64,000 nt of DNA, taken from positions 1 to 64,000 of the forward strand of contig NZ_ASGZ01000034.1 of assembly GCF_000495475.1 (NCBI RefSeq). Direction: 5' to 3'. The notes beneath the pieces were generated by a model. The model was given only the letters and a program-made list of their open reading frames with translations, made no database searches and was not told the DNA's origin. Both the position numbers and the translations under genes were made by a program. Origin of the DNA: Candidatus Halobonum tyrrellensis G22. GTDB taxonomy: Archaea > Halobacteriota > Halobacteria > Halobacteriales > Haloferacaceae. Positions within the stretch are counted from its first letter, which is position 1; each line of letters begins with the position of its first letter. This document shows, piece by piece, positions 8,239 to 17,234 of the stretch.

Positions 8239-8640
8239 TCAAGGGAGTCGGCGCACGCCGCTCCGCGCCAGGAGGACGCCGACGGCGACGAACGTCACCG
8301 ACGCGGCGGCGACGAGGGTGCTCGACCGGGCTAAGAGACCGCCGACGCCGAACAGACACGTCGCCCCCAACGAGGTTACCACCCCGACCGCGTTCCACCC
8401 CCGTCGTCGGCGGTTCCGCTCCCGGTCCCGTTCGCGCGCGCGTTCGTCGCCGCCGCGGGTCCGCTCCCGTTCGGCCCGCGCGGCCGCTCGTTCGTCCGCC
8501 TCGAACGACCGACGCGCGGCCGTCGCGCCGCGCGTCGACTCGGCGTCGCGGTCCGGTCGCGTCCCCGCGTCCCCGTCGCTCGCGCTGTCGTCCCTCCCGC
8601 CGTCGCGCCGGTCGGTCGACCGGTCGGAGTTCGTCGCCAT
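8239..8640 (-). CDS. small membrane protein with charged N-terminal half
   Basis: A 133-residue protein. Residues 1-80 are extremely charged (Arg, Asp, Glu) and probably form a disordered region or long helix (ADERAAARAERERTRGG). Residues about 84-130 hold two closely spaced membrane segments (AVGVVTSLGATCLFGVGGLL and TLVAAASVTFVAVGVLLA). The ATG at 8640 gives the acidic/basic N-terminus; an ATG 30 nt upstream would only add an Arg-rich extension. A hydrophilic, highly charged arm on a two-span hairpin is common among uncharacterised haloarchaeal membrane proteins. It lies 143 nt downstream of the pilus-like operon on the same strand, so co-transcription is possible but not shown. Confidence 0.6.
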   Translation of the reverse strand: MATNSDRSTDRRDGGRDDSASDGDAGTRPDRDAESTRGATAARRSFEADERAAARAERERTRGGDERARERDRERNRRRRGWNAVGVVTSLGATCLFGVGGLLARSSTLVAAASVTFVAVGVLLARSGVRRLP

Positions 8641-8783
8641 CCGTCGCCGATCCGTCCCGTCGCGTCCCACATAATCGGCTCCGACCGTTCCCGTCGCTTC
8701 CCGTCGGTTCCCCTCGGTTCCGTCGGTTCACACCGTTCGTTTCGTTCGACGGCGCGGGAACGACCGACCCGGGGCGGGTCCGC

Positions 8784-9329
8784 TCACGCGAACGGCGCGG
8801 TCCGGACGACCGTCAGCCGCGTCGTCCCCCGCGGTTCGGTGACCGTCACGTCGACGGCGAGCGCGACGACCGCCGTCGTCCCGGCTCGCTCCTGGACGAC
8901 GAGCCCGTCGACCGCCTCGCACGACCCGAACCGCCGGTTCTCGCCGGCCGGACAGCCGGCGTCGGCCCACGCCGCCGCGGCCGTCGCGTTCGCCTCGATA
9001 CCGACCGCGACCGACTCGCGGAGGCGCGCGCGTTCGATCCGCGCGGCGTCGGCGTCGAAGGCGCGCTCGAACGTCGCGGCCGCGGCGGCCCGGTCCTCCC
9101 AGTCGTACGCGCTCGCCACGCTCCCGGAGGCGTTGGCCGCCGCCCGCTCGACCGCGCGGACCGCCTCCTCGGCCGGCCGGCCGCCGGGGTCGCTCGCCGC
9201 CACGTCCGGGTGCGAGCCGAGTTGGAGGTAGGCGAACGCCATCGGCACCAGCGCGACGGCGACCAGCGCGGCCGCCAGCAGGACCAACTGCCCCCGGTCG
9301 GCGGTCGTCCGGCCGCCCGCCCGGCTCAC
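8784..9329 (-). CDS. pilin-like protein, last gene of the pilus-like operon
   Basis: A 181-residue protein. A short charged N-terminus ending TTADRGQLVLL runs into one long hydrophobic helix (about residues 13-36), then a soluble domain with two Cys (AGCPAGENRRFGSCEAVDG) that could form a disulfide outside the cell. The polar head/hydrophobic helix layout resembles prepilins, with a possible type III signal cleavage before GQLVLL. The GTG start at 9329 overlaps the upstream stop by 4 nt (GTGA), indicating translational coupling. It belongs to a haloarchaeal family of pilus-cluster proteins (DUF726x in my recollection). Likely a minor pilin or assembly component; not proven. Confidence 0.7.
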   Translation of the reverse strand: MSRAGGRTTADRGQLVLLAAALVAVALVPMAFAYLQLGSHPDVAASDPGGRPAEEAVRAVERAAANASGSVASAYDWEDRAAAAATFERAFDADAARIERARLRESVAVGIEANATAAAAWADAGCPAGENRRFGSCEAVDGLVVQERAGTTAVVALAVDVTVTEPRGTTRLTVVRTAPFA

Positions 9330-9793
9330 GCGTACCACACCCAGAGAACGACCTCGCCGCCGCGGGTCGGCACCGACGCCCGACCCAGCGGGGCGTCCGG
9401 CGGACGGGTGTAGCCGACGGCGCCGTGGGGCGTCTCGACGCGGAACAGGAGGTTGTCGCCGAGGATCCGCCCCACGCGCCGGCGGAGCGCGTCCCGCTCG
9501 CGGTCGAACGCCGCGCTCGACCGCGCGAGTTCGCTCAGGCGCGTCCCGCCGGCGTGCCGCGGGGGCTCCTCGACGAGCACCGTCGCGGCGTCGTCGGCGT
9601 ACGCGTCGAGTTGCGCCTCCGCCGTCCCGGGGTCGGGAAGCGCCATCCCGAACGTCGCGGCCGTCGCGAGGACGAACGCGACGCCGACGACCGCCTCGAC
9701 CGTCGACAGCGACAGCTGCCCCCGCGCGGCCGGCGCGTCGTCCCGTTCGTCCCGCCCGTGTCGTCCCGCCGACCGACCCGGCCGCTCACGCAT
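9326..9793 (-). CDS. pilin-like protein of the pilus-like operon
   Basis: A 155-residue protein with a charged N-terminal stretch of about 24 residues ending AARGQLSLSTVE, a hydrophobic helix (AVVGVAFVLATAATFGMALP) and a soluble domain of about 105 residues (ends EVVLWVWYA). The RGQ-hydrophobic junction recurs in the neighbouring genes and resembles archaeal prepilin processing sites, although a canonical site was not tested. ATG 9793 overlaps the preceding gene by 8 nt and its stop overlaps the next GTG by 4 nt. The soluble domain contains no motif I recognise. Probably a minor pilin-type subunit of the same apparatus as the ATPase at 13621-15951. Confidence 0.7.
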   Translation of the reverse strand: MRERPGRSAGRHGRDERDDAPAARGQLSLSTVEAVVGVAFVLATAATFGMALPDPGTAEAQLDAYADDAATVLVEEPPRHAGGTRLSELARSSAAFDRERDALRRRVGRILGDNLLFRVETPHGAVGYTRPPDAPLGRASVPTRGGEVVLWVWYA

Positions 9794-10469
9794 CGACGGT
9801 CACCGCCAGCGTCGCCTTCCTGGTCCGCTCGGGGTAGTAGGTCACGCCGACCGTCCCCGTCGCCCCGTCGCCGAACCGGAGCCGGGCGGTCTCCAGCCGC
9901 GAGACGGCGACGGTCTCGGCGCCACGCAGGCCGCCGGGGCGGTGGAGCACCACCCGGCCGTTCGCCCGGACCGTCGTGACGTTCGTCCCCGAGAAGTCGA
10001 GACGGACCCGAGCGGTTCGGCGCGGGAGCGACACCGGGCGGTCGGCGGCGACGTCGACCGTTCGCTCGGTGGCCGTCGACACCAGAACCAGCCGGCGGAC
10101 GGTCGCCCCGCCGGTCGGGTCGCCGCGCTCGGCGAGCGTCTCGTCGCCCAGCCGCACCCGGAAGGCGGTCCCGTCGAGCGGCGGGACCAGGCGCGCGAGT
10201 CGCGTTGCGTCGAGCGTCCCCACCGTGCCCGCGTCGAGCACGTTCGCACGGCGCGTCACGGGCGCGTCGGCGGCGACCAGCCGCTCGCCCGCCGCGACGG
10301 CCGCCCGCCGCTCGGCGGGGTCGCGGTCGGCGCTCGCGAGCGCGCCGTCCGCCACCGCGAGCGCGCTCCCCAGCACCGCCGTCAGCACGACGAGCGCCGT
10401 CGCGAGCGCGACCAGGTTCGCCTGTCCGCGCCCGGTCGGCTCCTCGCCGTCGGGGTCGCGCCCGCTCAT
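9786..10469 (-). CDS. pilin-like protein of the pilus-like operon
   Basis: A 227-residue protein: hydrophilic head (MSGRDPDGEEPTGRGQ), hydrophobic helix NLVALATALVVLTAVLGSALAVA (about 18-40), then a beta-rich soluble domain (residues 45-227) ending in strands RKATLAVTVDA. The ATG at 10469 overlaps the upstream TGA (ATGA), which decides the start over an ATG 75 nt further up whose extension is Arg-rich. The large ectodomain lacks Cys. It is the third of five consecutive proteins with the same head-plus-helix plan; by analogy it is exported through the prepilin route and assembled with or onto a filament. Family not characterised to my knowledge. Confidence 0.7.
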   Translation of the reverse strand: MSGRDPDGEEPTGRGQANLVALATALVVLTAVLGSALAVADGALASADRDPAERRAAVAAGERLVAADAPVTRRANVLDAGTVGTLDATRLARLVPPLDGTAFRVRLGDETLAERGDPTGGATVRRLVLVSTATERTVDVAADRPVSLPRRTARVRLDFSGTNVTTVRANGRVVLHRPGGLRGAETVAVSRLETARLRFGDGATGTVGVTYYPERTRKATLAVTVDA

Positions 10470-10987
10470 CGGCTCACCAGCTCCACGCGGACGCCGCCGT
10501 CGGTCGGTTCGACGCGGACGAGCGCGTCCGCCTCGCTCTCCCACGCGCCGGCGACGGAGACGACCCGCGACGGCAGCGCGAGTCGCGCGCGCGATTCGAT
10601 ACCCGGGTTCGGGTGGTCGACGACGAGCGTTCCGTCGGCCGCGACGACGCGGTAGGCCGACCCCCGGAGCGTCGCCGGGAGCGGCACCCGGTGTTCCACG
10701 CTAACCCGGCGCGCCGCCGGCGGGACGGCCGCCTCGACACGTTCGGCGGCGGCGGCGACCGTCCGGTCGGCCATCTCGTCGCCCGCGGCGGTCCGGTAGC
10801 CCGGGACCGCACTGCCGTACAGCGCGGTCGTGGTCAGTCCGACGAACAGCAACACCAACCCGAGTTCGAGCGTCTTCGAGACGACCGGCGTGACGGCGCG
10901 GTCGCTCCCGGTCGCGCCCGGCGCGGCTCGCGTCCGCTCGTCGCCGGTTCGTCCGCCTCGTTCGCTCCGGCGGCGCGCGCGGCTCAC
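10466..10987 (-). CDS. pilin-like protein of the pilus-like operon
   Basis: A 173-residue protein. The N-terminus is Arg/Gly-rich to about residue 27, then TGSDRAVTPVVSKTLELGLVLLFVGL: DRAVTPVV resembles the conserved start of mature archaeal type IV pilins (AVSPVIG-like), followed by the hydrophobic assembly helix. The rest is a beta-rich soluble domain (about 55-173). The GTG at 10987 overlaps the preceding stop (GTGA); longer in-frame starts run across the upstream gene and are rejected. The pilin-like junction makes it a good candidate for processing by the prepilin peptidase PibD, which is not encoded in this window. Confidence 0.72.
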   Translation of the reverse strand: MSRARRRSERGGRTGDERTRAAPGATGSDRAVTPVVSKTLELGLVLLFVGLTTTALYGSAVPGYRTAAGDEMADRTVAAAAERVEAAVPPAARRVSVEHRVPLPATLRGSAYRVVAADGTLVVDHPNPGIESRARLALPSRVVSVAGAWESEADALVRVEPTDGGVRVELVSR

Positions 10988-11706
10988 GGGTCCACCTCCA
11001 GGCGCATCCGATGGACCACCAGGTACGCCCGCCGGCCGGGGAACGACGCGACCACGCTGGTCGTCCCGTCGTCGTCGAAGTCCCGCCGGCTCGTGACCCC
11101 GCCGCGCCGGTCGAAGTAGCGCTCCCAGACGCCCGGCGTCGCCGTCTCGACGGCGACACGCCACGTCCCCACGTCGTAGGCGGCCCGCTCGTGGGTGACG
11201 CGCGTCCGGAGCGTCAGGCGGCCGCCGCCGGTGGTGTCGACCGACTCGTCGCCCAGCGCCCCCACGCCGACGACGAGCGCGTCGGTCGACGTCGACAGCG
11301 GCGGCTCCGACTCGAACGTCGTACTCGTGCCCGACTCGCGGACGACCGCGCCGCCGAGGAACGTCACCCGGTGGGCGCCGCGGTCGTACACGAGCGCGTC
11401 CGCGTCGACGGTCTCGACGACGCGGTCGCCGTTCAACAGTCGGACGGTTCGGTTCTCGGTGTGGAGACGGCCGTCGCCGTACGACAGGGGGCCGGTGCGG
11501 CTCCCCGTCGTCTCGACTGGCGCGAGCGCGTCGTCCACGTCGGCGGCCACCCGGCCGGCGTCGACGCCCGCGGCGTTCGACTCCACGACCGTCCCGACGG
11601 TCGCGGTCAGCCCGGCGAGCAAGACGACGGTGATGCCCAACAGGAGCGCGACGCCGACGACGTGCGACTGCGCGCGGTCGGCGTCGCCGCGGGTCGAGCC
11701 GGTCAT
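10984..11706 (-). CDS. pilin-like protein with archaeal pilin N-terminal motif
   Basis: A 240-residue protein whose N-terminus, GDADRAQSHVVGVALLLGIT, is the closest in this operon to the archaeal type IV pilin N-terminal domain (PF07790): a charged leader, then Q-S-H-V-V-G and a long hydrophobic helix. A beta-rich ectodomain of about 200 residues follows. ATG 11706 overlaps the stop of the GspF-like gene by 4 nt (ATGA), so translation is probably coupled. It directly follows the membrane platform gene, a common position for the main or a core pilin-like subunit. The five pilin-like genes differ in length (155-240 aa) and sequence, so they are not recent duplicates. Confidence 0.75.
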   Translation of the reverse strand: MTGSTRGDADRAQSHVVGVALLLGITVVLLAGLTATVGTVVESNAAGVDAGRVAADVDDALAPVETTGSRTGPLSYGDGRLHTENRTVRLLNGDRVVETVDADALVYDRGAHRVTFLGGAVVRESGTSTTFESEPPLSTSTDALVVGVGALGDESVDTTGGGRLTLRTRVTHERAAYDVGTWRVAVETATPGVWERYFDRRGGVTSRRDFDDDGTTSVVASFPGRRAYLVVHRMRLEVDP

Positions 11707-13631
11707 ATCACGCCCACCCCCGCGAAGACGACGAAACACACCGCGCTCATCGCGCCCGAGTGGAGCAGCATCGCGTAGCCGCCCCGCTGGGCGGCGCCCG
11801 CGAACCAGCCCGACGCGAGCACGGTCGCCTGCGTCACGACGTAGAATCGCATCCCGTCGCGGGCCGGCTGGACCGCGTTCGGGTCGAGCGCGGCCCGTCC
11901 GGCGCCCGCGGTCTGCGACAGCTGTGCGAACCCGTCGAGCACCGTCGCGTTCACCGCGACGACGATGCCCACCACCAGCAGCGCGGTGGTCCAGCCGATG
12001 ACGACGTACACCGACATGTTCGACCGGAGCGCGCGCTTCTCGTGGTAGAGCCGACCGATCTCGGTCTGGAGCGTGTCGAAGACGGCTTCGGCGTCGCTGC
12101 CGGCGTCGAGCGCGCCCGTCACCAGCCCCATCGTCTGGGCGGCCAGCGGCGTGCCCACCCGCTCGACGAACCGTTCGAGCGCGGCGGTCCGCAGCCCCTC
12201 CGACTCCTTGCCCGCGAGCGTGAGGTTGAACGCCAGGTCCGCGACGTCGGGGTTCAGCGGGCCGAGGTCCACCTCCTCGGCGACCCGTTCGACCGCGTCG
12301 GGAAGCGGCCGTCCGAGGCCGACGTGCCCGGCGACCGCGTGGACGAAGTCGGATATCTCCCGGTCCTTGGCGTCGTCGCGCCGTCCCCGCCGGACGGCGA
12401 CCGCACCGACCGGCAGCGCGTAGGCGACGTAGCCCGCGAGTGCGACGTTCACGGGGTGGAGCCCGCCGGTCCAGAGGACGGCGGCGACACAGACCGCCGC
12501 CGGGACGGTACAGACCACCGCCGCGCTCGCGGGGTTCGACGGCACCGTCCGGAGGAGTGCGACCGGACGCCGCGGCGCCCGGTAGCTCACCCGCTGGTCG
12601 GCGGGGCGGAGCCCGCTCACGACCAGCGCGGCCACCCCGCCGACGACGAGTACGAACGCCGCGCTGCCGTAGACGGCGAGCGCGCGGACCGTCGTGGTGC
12701 CGAGCGGCGTCGCCACCGGGTCGGAGAGGCCGGGCGCGAGAATGCTCATCACCGTGAGCACGACCACCAGGAGCGCCGGGAGGACGAGGAGGACGACGAA
12801 CAGCTCCGCGACCAGCTCCATGAAGTCGACGTTGCGCTCGCGGGTGCGTTCGCCCCGCTGGCCCAACATCCGCGACTCCATCCCGAGGTACGTCGCGAGC
12901 GCGTCGTCGCCCTGCGTGGCGTGTTCGCGGAACTTGAGCAGGAACGGCGCGAGCGCGTCCCGCGAGGGGGTGTCGCGGGCGACACGGCCCAACCCTTCGC
13001 GGAGGCTGCCGGTCAGCGCCGCGGTGTTGAGCGCGGCGCGTATCGATACTGCGGTCTCGCCGTACGCCTCGTTGTCGGCGACCCGCGCGAGCATCGCCCG
13101 CGGGCCGTCGCTCCCCGACGAGAGCGCGTGGAGGTAGCGGGCGGCGCCGGGGAGGGTTCGCTCGATGGCCGCCCGGCGCGCGGAGGCGCGCCAGCGGAGG
13201 TACGCGCTCCCGAGGCGGACCGTCGTCGCCTTCGCGCCGACCCCGGCGACGACGACGACGGACGCGACGACGTACCGCCGCGGGAGGGACGGCACCGGGA
13301 GACCGGCGTCGGCGAGCGCCGCCCCCGCGGCCGCGAACGCCCCCGGCGAGAGCGCCCCGACGAGGAGCGCGGTCCACCCGGCGACCGCGAGACCCGCGAG
13401 CCAGGAGAGACCGTACGCCCGCGCGAGGAACACGTCGAACCCGGTCTTCAGCGCGGTCCCGCGGTAGCGTTTGCGGTCGACGGCGTGGCGGTCGTCGTCC
13501 GCGTGGCGGGCGAACAGCGCGTACAGCGCGCGGTCGACCACCGAGAAGTCGCTCCCCCCGGTCGCGCGCCCGGCGTCGGGGTCGTCGAGGTCCGACGCGA
13601 CCGTCCGCCCGTCGGCCGACTCAGTCGCCAT
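11703..13631 (-). CDS. type II/IV secretion system F (TadC/PilC-like) membrane platform
   Basis: A 642-residue polytopic membrane protein with two copies of the T2SSF-type cytoplasmic domain, as in archaeal PilC/TadC (about 550-700 aa). Copy 1 includes the LPGAARYLHALSSG and GESRMLGQRGERTRERN regions, and copy 2 includes REISDFVHAVAGHVGLGRPL and LYHEKRALRSNMSVYVVIGW; each is followed by hydrophobic segments. It forms the inner-membrane platform on which the ATPase acts to assemble pilins. The ATG at 13631 overlaps the ATPase gene's stop by 11 nt; in-frame starts further up give a basic extension. The order ATPase-platform-pilins matches haloarchaeal pilB-pilC operons; which pilB/pilC paralogue this is cannot be told. 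Confidence 0.88.
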   Translation of the reverse strand: MATESADGRTVASDLDDPDAGRATGGSDFSVVDRALYALFARHADDDRHAVDRKRYRGTALKTGFDVFLARAYGLSWLAGLAVAGWTALLVGALSPGAFAAAGAALADAGLPVPSLPRRYVVASVVVVAGVGAKATTVRLGSAYLRWRASARRAAIERTLPGAARYLHALSSGSDGPRAMLARVADNEAYGETAVSIRAALNTAALTGSLREGLGRVARDTPSRDALAPFLLKFREHATQGDDALATYLGMESRMLGQRGERTRERNVDFMELVAELFVVLLVLPALLVVVLTVMSILAPGLSDPVATPLGTTTVRALAVYGSAAFVLVVGGVAALVVSGLRPADQRVSYRAPRRPVALLRTVPSNPASAAVVCTVPAAVCVAAVLWTGGLHPVNVALAGYVAYALPVGAVAVRRGRRDDAKDREISDFVHAVAGHVGLGRPLPDAVERVAEEVDLGPLNPDVADLAFNLTLAGKESEGLRTAALERFVERVGTPLAAQTMGLVTGALDAGSDAEAVFDTLQTEIGRLYHEKRALRSNMSVYVVIGWTTALLVVGIVVAVNATVLDGFAQLSQTAGAGRAALDPNAVQPARDGMRFYVVTQATVLASGWFAGAAQRGGYAMLLHSGAMSAVCFVVFAGVGVI

Positions 13632-15951
13632 CGACGCTCCCCGCCGGTCCGGCCTCGTCCGCGACGCCGGCGTCGTTCGCGTCGGCCGCTGGAGTTGCGT
13701 CGTCCGCCGAGTCCGCACTGCCCGCCGACTCCGCGTCGTTCGTCCCGGTCGCGTCGCTCGCGTCGTTCGTCCCGGTCGCCGTGCGGCGGACGCGCTCGAC
13801 GGTCGCCGCCTCGTCGGTCCGGAGGTCCGCGAGGAAGTCGAACGTCGCCTCGAAGTCCGTCACCCCCTCGCGGACGAGGTACTCGACGTACCGGTGTTTC
13901 CGGTGGAACTCGGCTTCGACCGCCTCGACCGACCGGTCGGTCCGTTCGGCGAGACGGTGGAACAGGCGGTGGTCCAGCCGGCGGACCGAGTCGCCCAGTT
14001 CGGGGTGGTCGTACGCCAGGTCGGTCGCGCCGTCGGCGTCGCGGCCGGCGACGCGGTTCCAGTGGACGGTCTCGCCGTCCTTCTCGATCCGGCCGCCGGC
14101 GCCCGCACAGTCGTCGAACGCCGCGGTGTCGAGTTCGACCGCCTCGCTCACGTAGCGCTCGCCGTCGACGCGGTTGGGGAAGACGACGAAGTCGATCTCA
14201 CCGAGGAGGTACGCCGGAAGCCCCTGTTCGATGGTGCGGTTGACCAGCGTCTCGACGTCCTCGGCGTGGGTCGTCCCGAGGACGCCGTGACCGGTGTTGA
14301 GGCTCTCGCCGAACGTCCGGAACGACTCGGGCGTGTTGATCTCGGCGATCACCTCCACGTCCGGGTTGAGGTAGTTCGTCTCCGTCATGAGGTCCGCCAT
14401 CGTCACCCGCTTGTACTCGCTCTCGTGGTCCCGGGTGGTGAGCGAGATGCCCGTCTCGTGGGGCAGGTGGACCTCGCGGCTCCCCTCGTCGATGGAGACG
14501 GGTCGGGCGTCGAACGGGACGAACGGCATGTGCGCGTTCATCAGCGTCGTCTTCCCGACGCCGGTCGGCCCGGAGAAGAGGACGACGCCGTCGTGTTCGT
14601 ACAGCAGCCACAGCAGCGTCACGAGTTCGGTCGACAGCGACCCGCTCTCGACGAGGTCGACGGGCGTCATCGGGTCGGCGGCCTGCTTGCGCACCGACAG
14701 GTGTGGACCGTCCTCGGAGATGACGGGGAGCGCGACCGCACACCGGACCGTCTCCGTCACGCCCGGCAGGTCGAGGTTCACCTTCGCGCTCGGGGTCGAC
14801 GCGTTCAACTCCGTGCCGTCGCGCGCCGCGAGTTGGGTGACGACGTTGACGAACTGCGTCTCGTCGTCGAACGCGAGGTTCGTCGGCACGCGGCCGCCCG
14901 CGCCGACGCCGAGTCGCGGCACCACCTTCACCCGCTCGCCCACCCGGTTCGCCTCCACGTCTTCGAGGTTGGAGTCGCGCAGCGGCACCGTGAGGATCCC
15001 CTCGCCGACGAAGTCGCGGACCACGTAGTAGGTCAGGTCGTCGAGTCGGTCGCGGGCGTACCGCGAGTCGACGGGCGGCACCGCGAGGTCGTACGCCGCG
15101 AGCGCGCGGCGCGCCCGGAACCGCGCGGTCTCGACCCACGCGCGGGTGTTTCTCGCCGTCAGCCGGCGGGCGAGGAAGCGCCGCGCCCGCGCGGTGACGA
15201 ACCCCGCGCGGTCCTCCACGACGCCGTCGACGCTGGTCTCCCAGATCCGCTCTTTACACTCGGATATGAGGTCCTCGTCGCCCGGCAACAGCGGCGGCTC
15301 CCGCACCGCGTACTTCGTGGTGAAGCGGTCCTCGCCGAGCAGGTGGTCGCGGTAGACGACGACGCCCACGTCGAACCCCTCGAACGGCACCGAGTAACTC
15401 CGCAGGCGCTCGCTCGCCACGCGATTGGCGTACGGCGCGTCGACGGGGACGTCCGTCTCGACGGGCGCGAACGTCTCGGTGTGGACCACGAGCGTCCCGC
15501 CGTCGCCGCCGGCGTCCGCGACTTCGATCCGGTCGTCGAGCGCGAGCGGCGTCGCGGCTCCGAGCAGGCGGAACTCCCGGAGCGCGTGGTAGTCGAGTCG
15601 CCTGCGGAGCGCGGGCGTCGCGTCGACCAGGCGGTCGAGCGCGCGTTCGTACTTCGGCTCGAACCCCGCGGCGGCGCGTTCGACGGTCCCCCCGCGGGTC
15701 AGCGGCCGGCGGTGCTGGCCGCCGTCGAACCGCTCGGCGACGCGGCCGAACGCCGCCTCGCCCCCGGGACCGAGCGTCGGCTCCCGCACTCGGTACTCGA
15801 ACATCCCGTCGGCGCGCGGCCCGCTCACGGTGGCGACGACGCCCGGGTGGACCTCGTACTGCTCGCGAACGTTCGGGGCGTACCACGCCGCCGCGTCGCC
15901 CGGCGGAACCGGCGCCGGCACGGTCGTCGCGCCGGTTTCGGTAACTGACAT
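13621..15951 (-). CDS. type II/IV secretion system ATPase (GspE/PilB-like)
   Basis: A 776-residue cytosolic ATPase. The N-terminal 400 residues form the usual variable domain. The catalytic core has Walker A GPTGVGKTTLMN near residue 457, an Asp box region, Walker B-like VEVIAEINTP near 527 and a His-box segment GTTHAEDVETL. The C-terminus is an Ala/Asp/Ser-rich disordered tail. It hexamerises and drives pilin assembly or secretion with the platform protein encoded next. ATG 15951 lies about 29 nt from a TATA-like TTTTATTACC (plus-strand 15975-15984), giving a leaderless first gene of the operon 15951 to 8784. The in-frame ATG at 15999 falls before this promoter and is rejected. Confidence 0.92.
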   Translation of the reverse strand: MSVTETGATTVPAPVPPGDAAAWYAPNVREQYEVHPGVVATVSGPRADGMFEYRVREPTLGPGGEAAFGRVAERFDGGQHRRPLTRGGTVERAAAGFEPKYERALDRLVDATPALRRRLDYHALREFRLLGAATPLALDDRIEVADAGGDGGTLVVHTETFAPVETDVPVDAPYANRVASERLRSYSVPFEGFDVGVVVYRDHLLGEDRFTTKYAVREPPLLPGDEDLISECKERIWETSVDGVVEDRAGFVTARARRFLARRLTARNTRAWVETARFRARRALAAYDLAVPPVDSRYARDRLDDLTYYVVRDFVGEGILTVPLRDSNLEDVEANRVGERVKVVPRLGVGAGGRVPTNLAFDDETQFVNVVTQLAARDGTELNASTPSAKVNLDLPGVTETVRCAVALPVISEDGPHLSVRKQAADPMTPVDLVESGSLSTELVTLLWLLYEHDGVVLFSGPTGVGKTTLMNAHMPFVPFDARPVSIDEGSREVHLPHETGISLTTRDHESEYKRVTMADLMTETNYLNPDVEVIAEINTPESFRTFGESLNTGHGVLGTTHAEDVETLVNRTIEQGLPAYLLGEIDFVVFPNRVDGERYVSEAVELDTAAFDDCAGAGGRIEKDGETVHWNRVAGRDADGATDLAYDHPELGDSVRRLDHRLFHRLAERTDRSVEAVEAEFHRKHRYVEYLVREGVTDFEATFDFLADLRTDEAATVERVRRTATGTNDASDATGTNDAESAGSADSADDATPAADANDAGVADEAGPAGSVDGD

Positions 15952-16184
15952 TACTCCGTCTGGTTCGTTGCTGGTAATAAAACCTCGCCGGCGTATCAAC
16001 TCCTATTATCTGGTCTGATTCCTGTGTCGAACGGTCGCCGAGGCGGCCGTCCCGTCCGCCGTGCGTCACCCGACTCCGCCCGTGGCGACGAGGAGCCGAG
16101 CGTGTCCGGCGTGAGTCCCCCTCGTTCGCGGCTCGCAGTCCGCCGGTCCCAAAGGCCTATACTCGACTCCCCGTTGCATCGACC

Positions 16185-17153
16185 GTGCGATTCGGCATCC
16201 TCGGTACGGCGGACATCGCCCGCGAGTCGGTCATTCCGGGCATCCGGAAGAGCGACCACGAGGCGGCGGCCGTCGCCTCCCGCGACCACGAACGCGCCGA
16301 GCGGTTCGCCGAGGAGTGCGACATCACGGAGGCGTACGGGAGCTACGAGGCGCTGTTCGACGCGGATATCGACGCGGTGTACAACCCGCTCCCGAACGCG
16401 CTCCACGCGGAGTGGAGCGAACGCGCCGCGGACGCCGGTCTCCACGTGCTCTGTGAGAAGCCGCTGACGACGACCGCCGACCGGACGGTCGACCTGTTCG
16501 ACCACTGTGCGGACGCGGGCGTGACGCTGATGGAGGCGTTCATGTACCAGTTCCACCCGCGGACGGAGCGCACCCGCGAGGTGGCGGTCGAGGAACTCGG
16601 CGACGTGCGCTCGGTCGACGCGACGTTCACGTTTCGACTGCCGGGTCCGCCGGACATCCGCCTCGACGCGGATCTGGGCGGCGGCGCGCTGTTCGACGTG
16701 GGGTCGTACGCGGTCAGCGCCGCCCGCGGCTTCCTCGGCGAACCCGACCGGGCGTACGCTCACTTCGCGGACACGCGCGACAGCGGCGTCGACACCGACG
16801 TCGCGGGCCTGTTGGAGTACGACGACGGCCGGACCGCACGGGTCGCCGCGGGGTTCGACACCGCCCACGTCGAGCGCTACCGCGTCGAGGCGGTCGACGG
16901 GTTCCTCGAGGCCCGCGACTGCTTCGCGCCCGGCGAGCGCGAGGTGGCGATGCGCTACGAGGTGGACGGCCGCCGGGTCGAGGAGACGTTCGACGCGGTC
17001 GACCAGTACGAACGCGAAGTCGAGGGGTTCGCCGCGGCGGCCGAGAGCGGGTCGCCCCCGCGGGTCGACCGCGCGGAGACGCTGGGGAACGTGCGGACGC
17101 TCGACGCCCTCCGCGAGAGCGCGGCCGAGGGCGTACCCGTCGACGTGGCCTGA
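16185..17153 (+). CDS. Gfo/Idh/MocA family oxidoreductase
   Basis: A 322-residue NAD(P)-dependent dehydrogenase. The Rossmann domain starts FGILGTADIARESVIPGI; the EKP motif of the family (CEKPLTT) is near residue 90, and the C-terminal alpha/beta domain follows with GGGALFDVGSY near 165 and a His-containing AHVERYR. The family oxidises sugars or cyclitols; haloarchaeal members include xylose and glucose dehydrogenases (Gfo6-like), but the substrate cannot be fixed here. The GTG at 16185 is preceded by a TATA-like CCTATACTC centred near 16158, exactly the leaderless spacing, which decides the start. No sugar-catabolic partners are adjacent. Confidence 0.88.
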   Translation: MRFGILGTADIARESVIPGIRKSDHEAAAVASRDHERAERFAEECDITEAYGSYEALFDADIDAVYNPLPNALHAEWSERAADAGLHVLCEKPLTTTADRTVDLFDHCADAGVTLMEAFMYQFHPRTERTREVAVEELGDVRSVDATFTFRLPGPPDIRLDADLGGGALFDVGSYAVSAARGFLGEPDRAYAHFADTRDSGVDTDVAGLLEYDDGRTARVAAGFDTAHVERYRVEAVDGFLEARDCFAPGEREVAMRYEVDGRRVEETFDAVDQYEREVEGFAAAAESGSPPRVDRAETLGNVRTLDALRESAAEGVPVDVA

Positions 17154-17234
17154 TACGCGCGCCGGCGCTCGCTGCCGCGACCGCACACCGCTCCGGCCCG
17201 GCCACGGCCGCCGACCGGAGTCGCCGAACCACTT

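Noticed and set aside
11760..14243. Plus-strand frame (827 codons) opposite the pilus platform and ATPase
   Set aside because: Shadow of the minus-strand genes, whose Walker and T2SSF motifs are intact.
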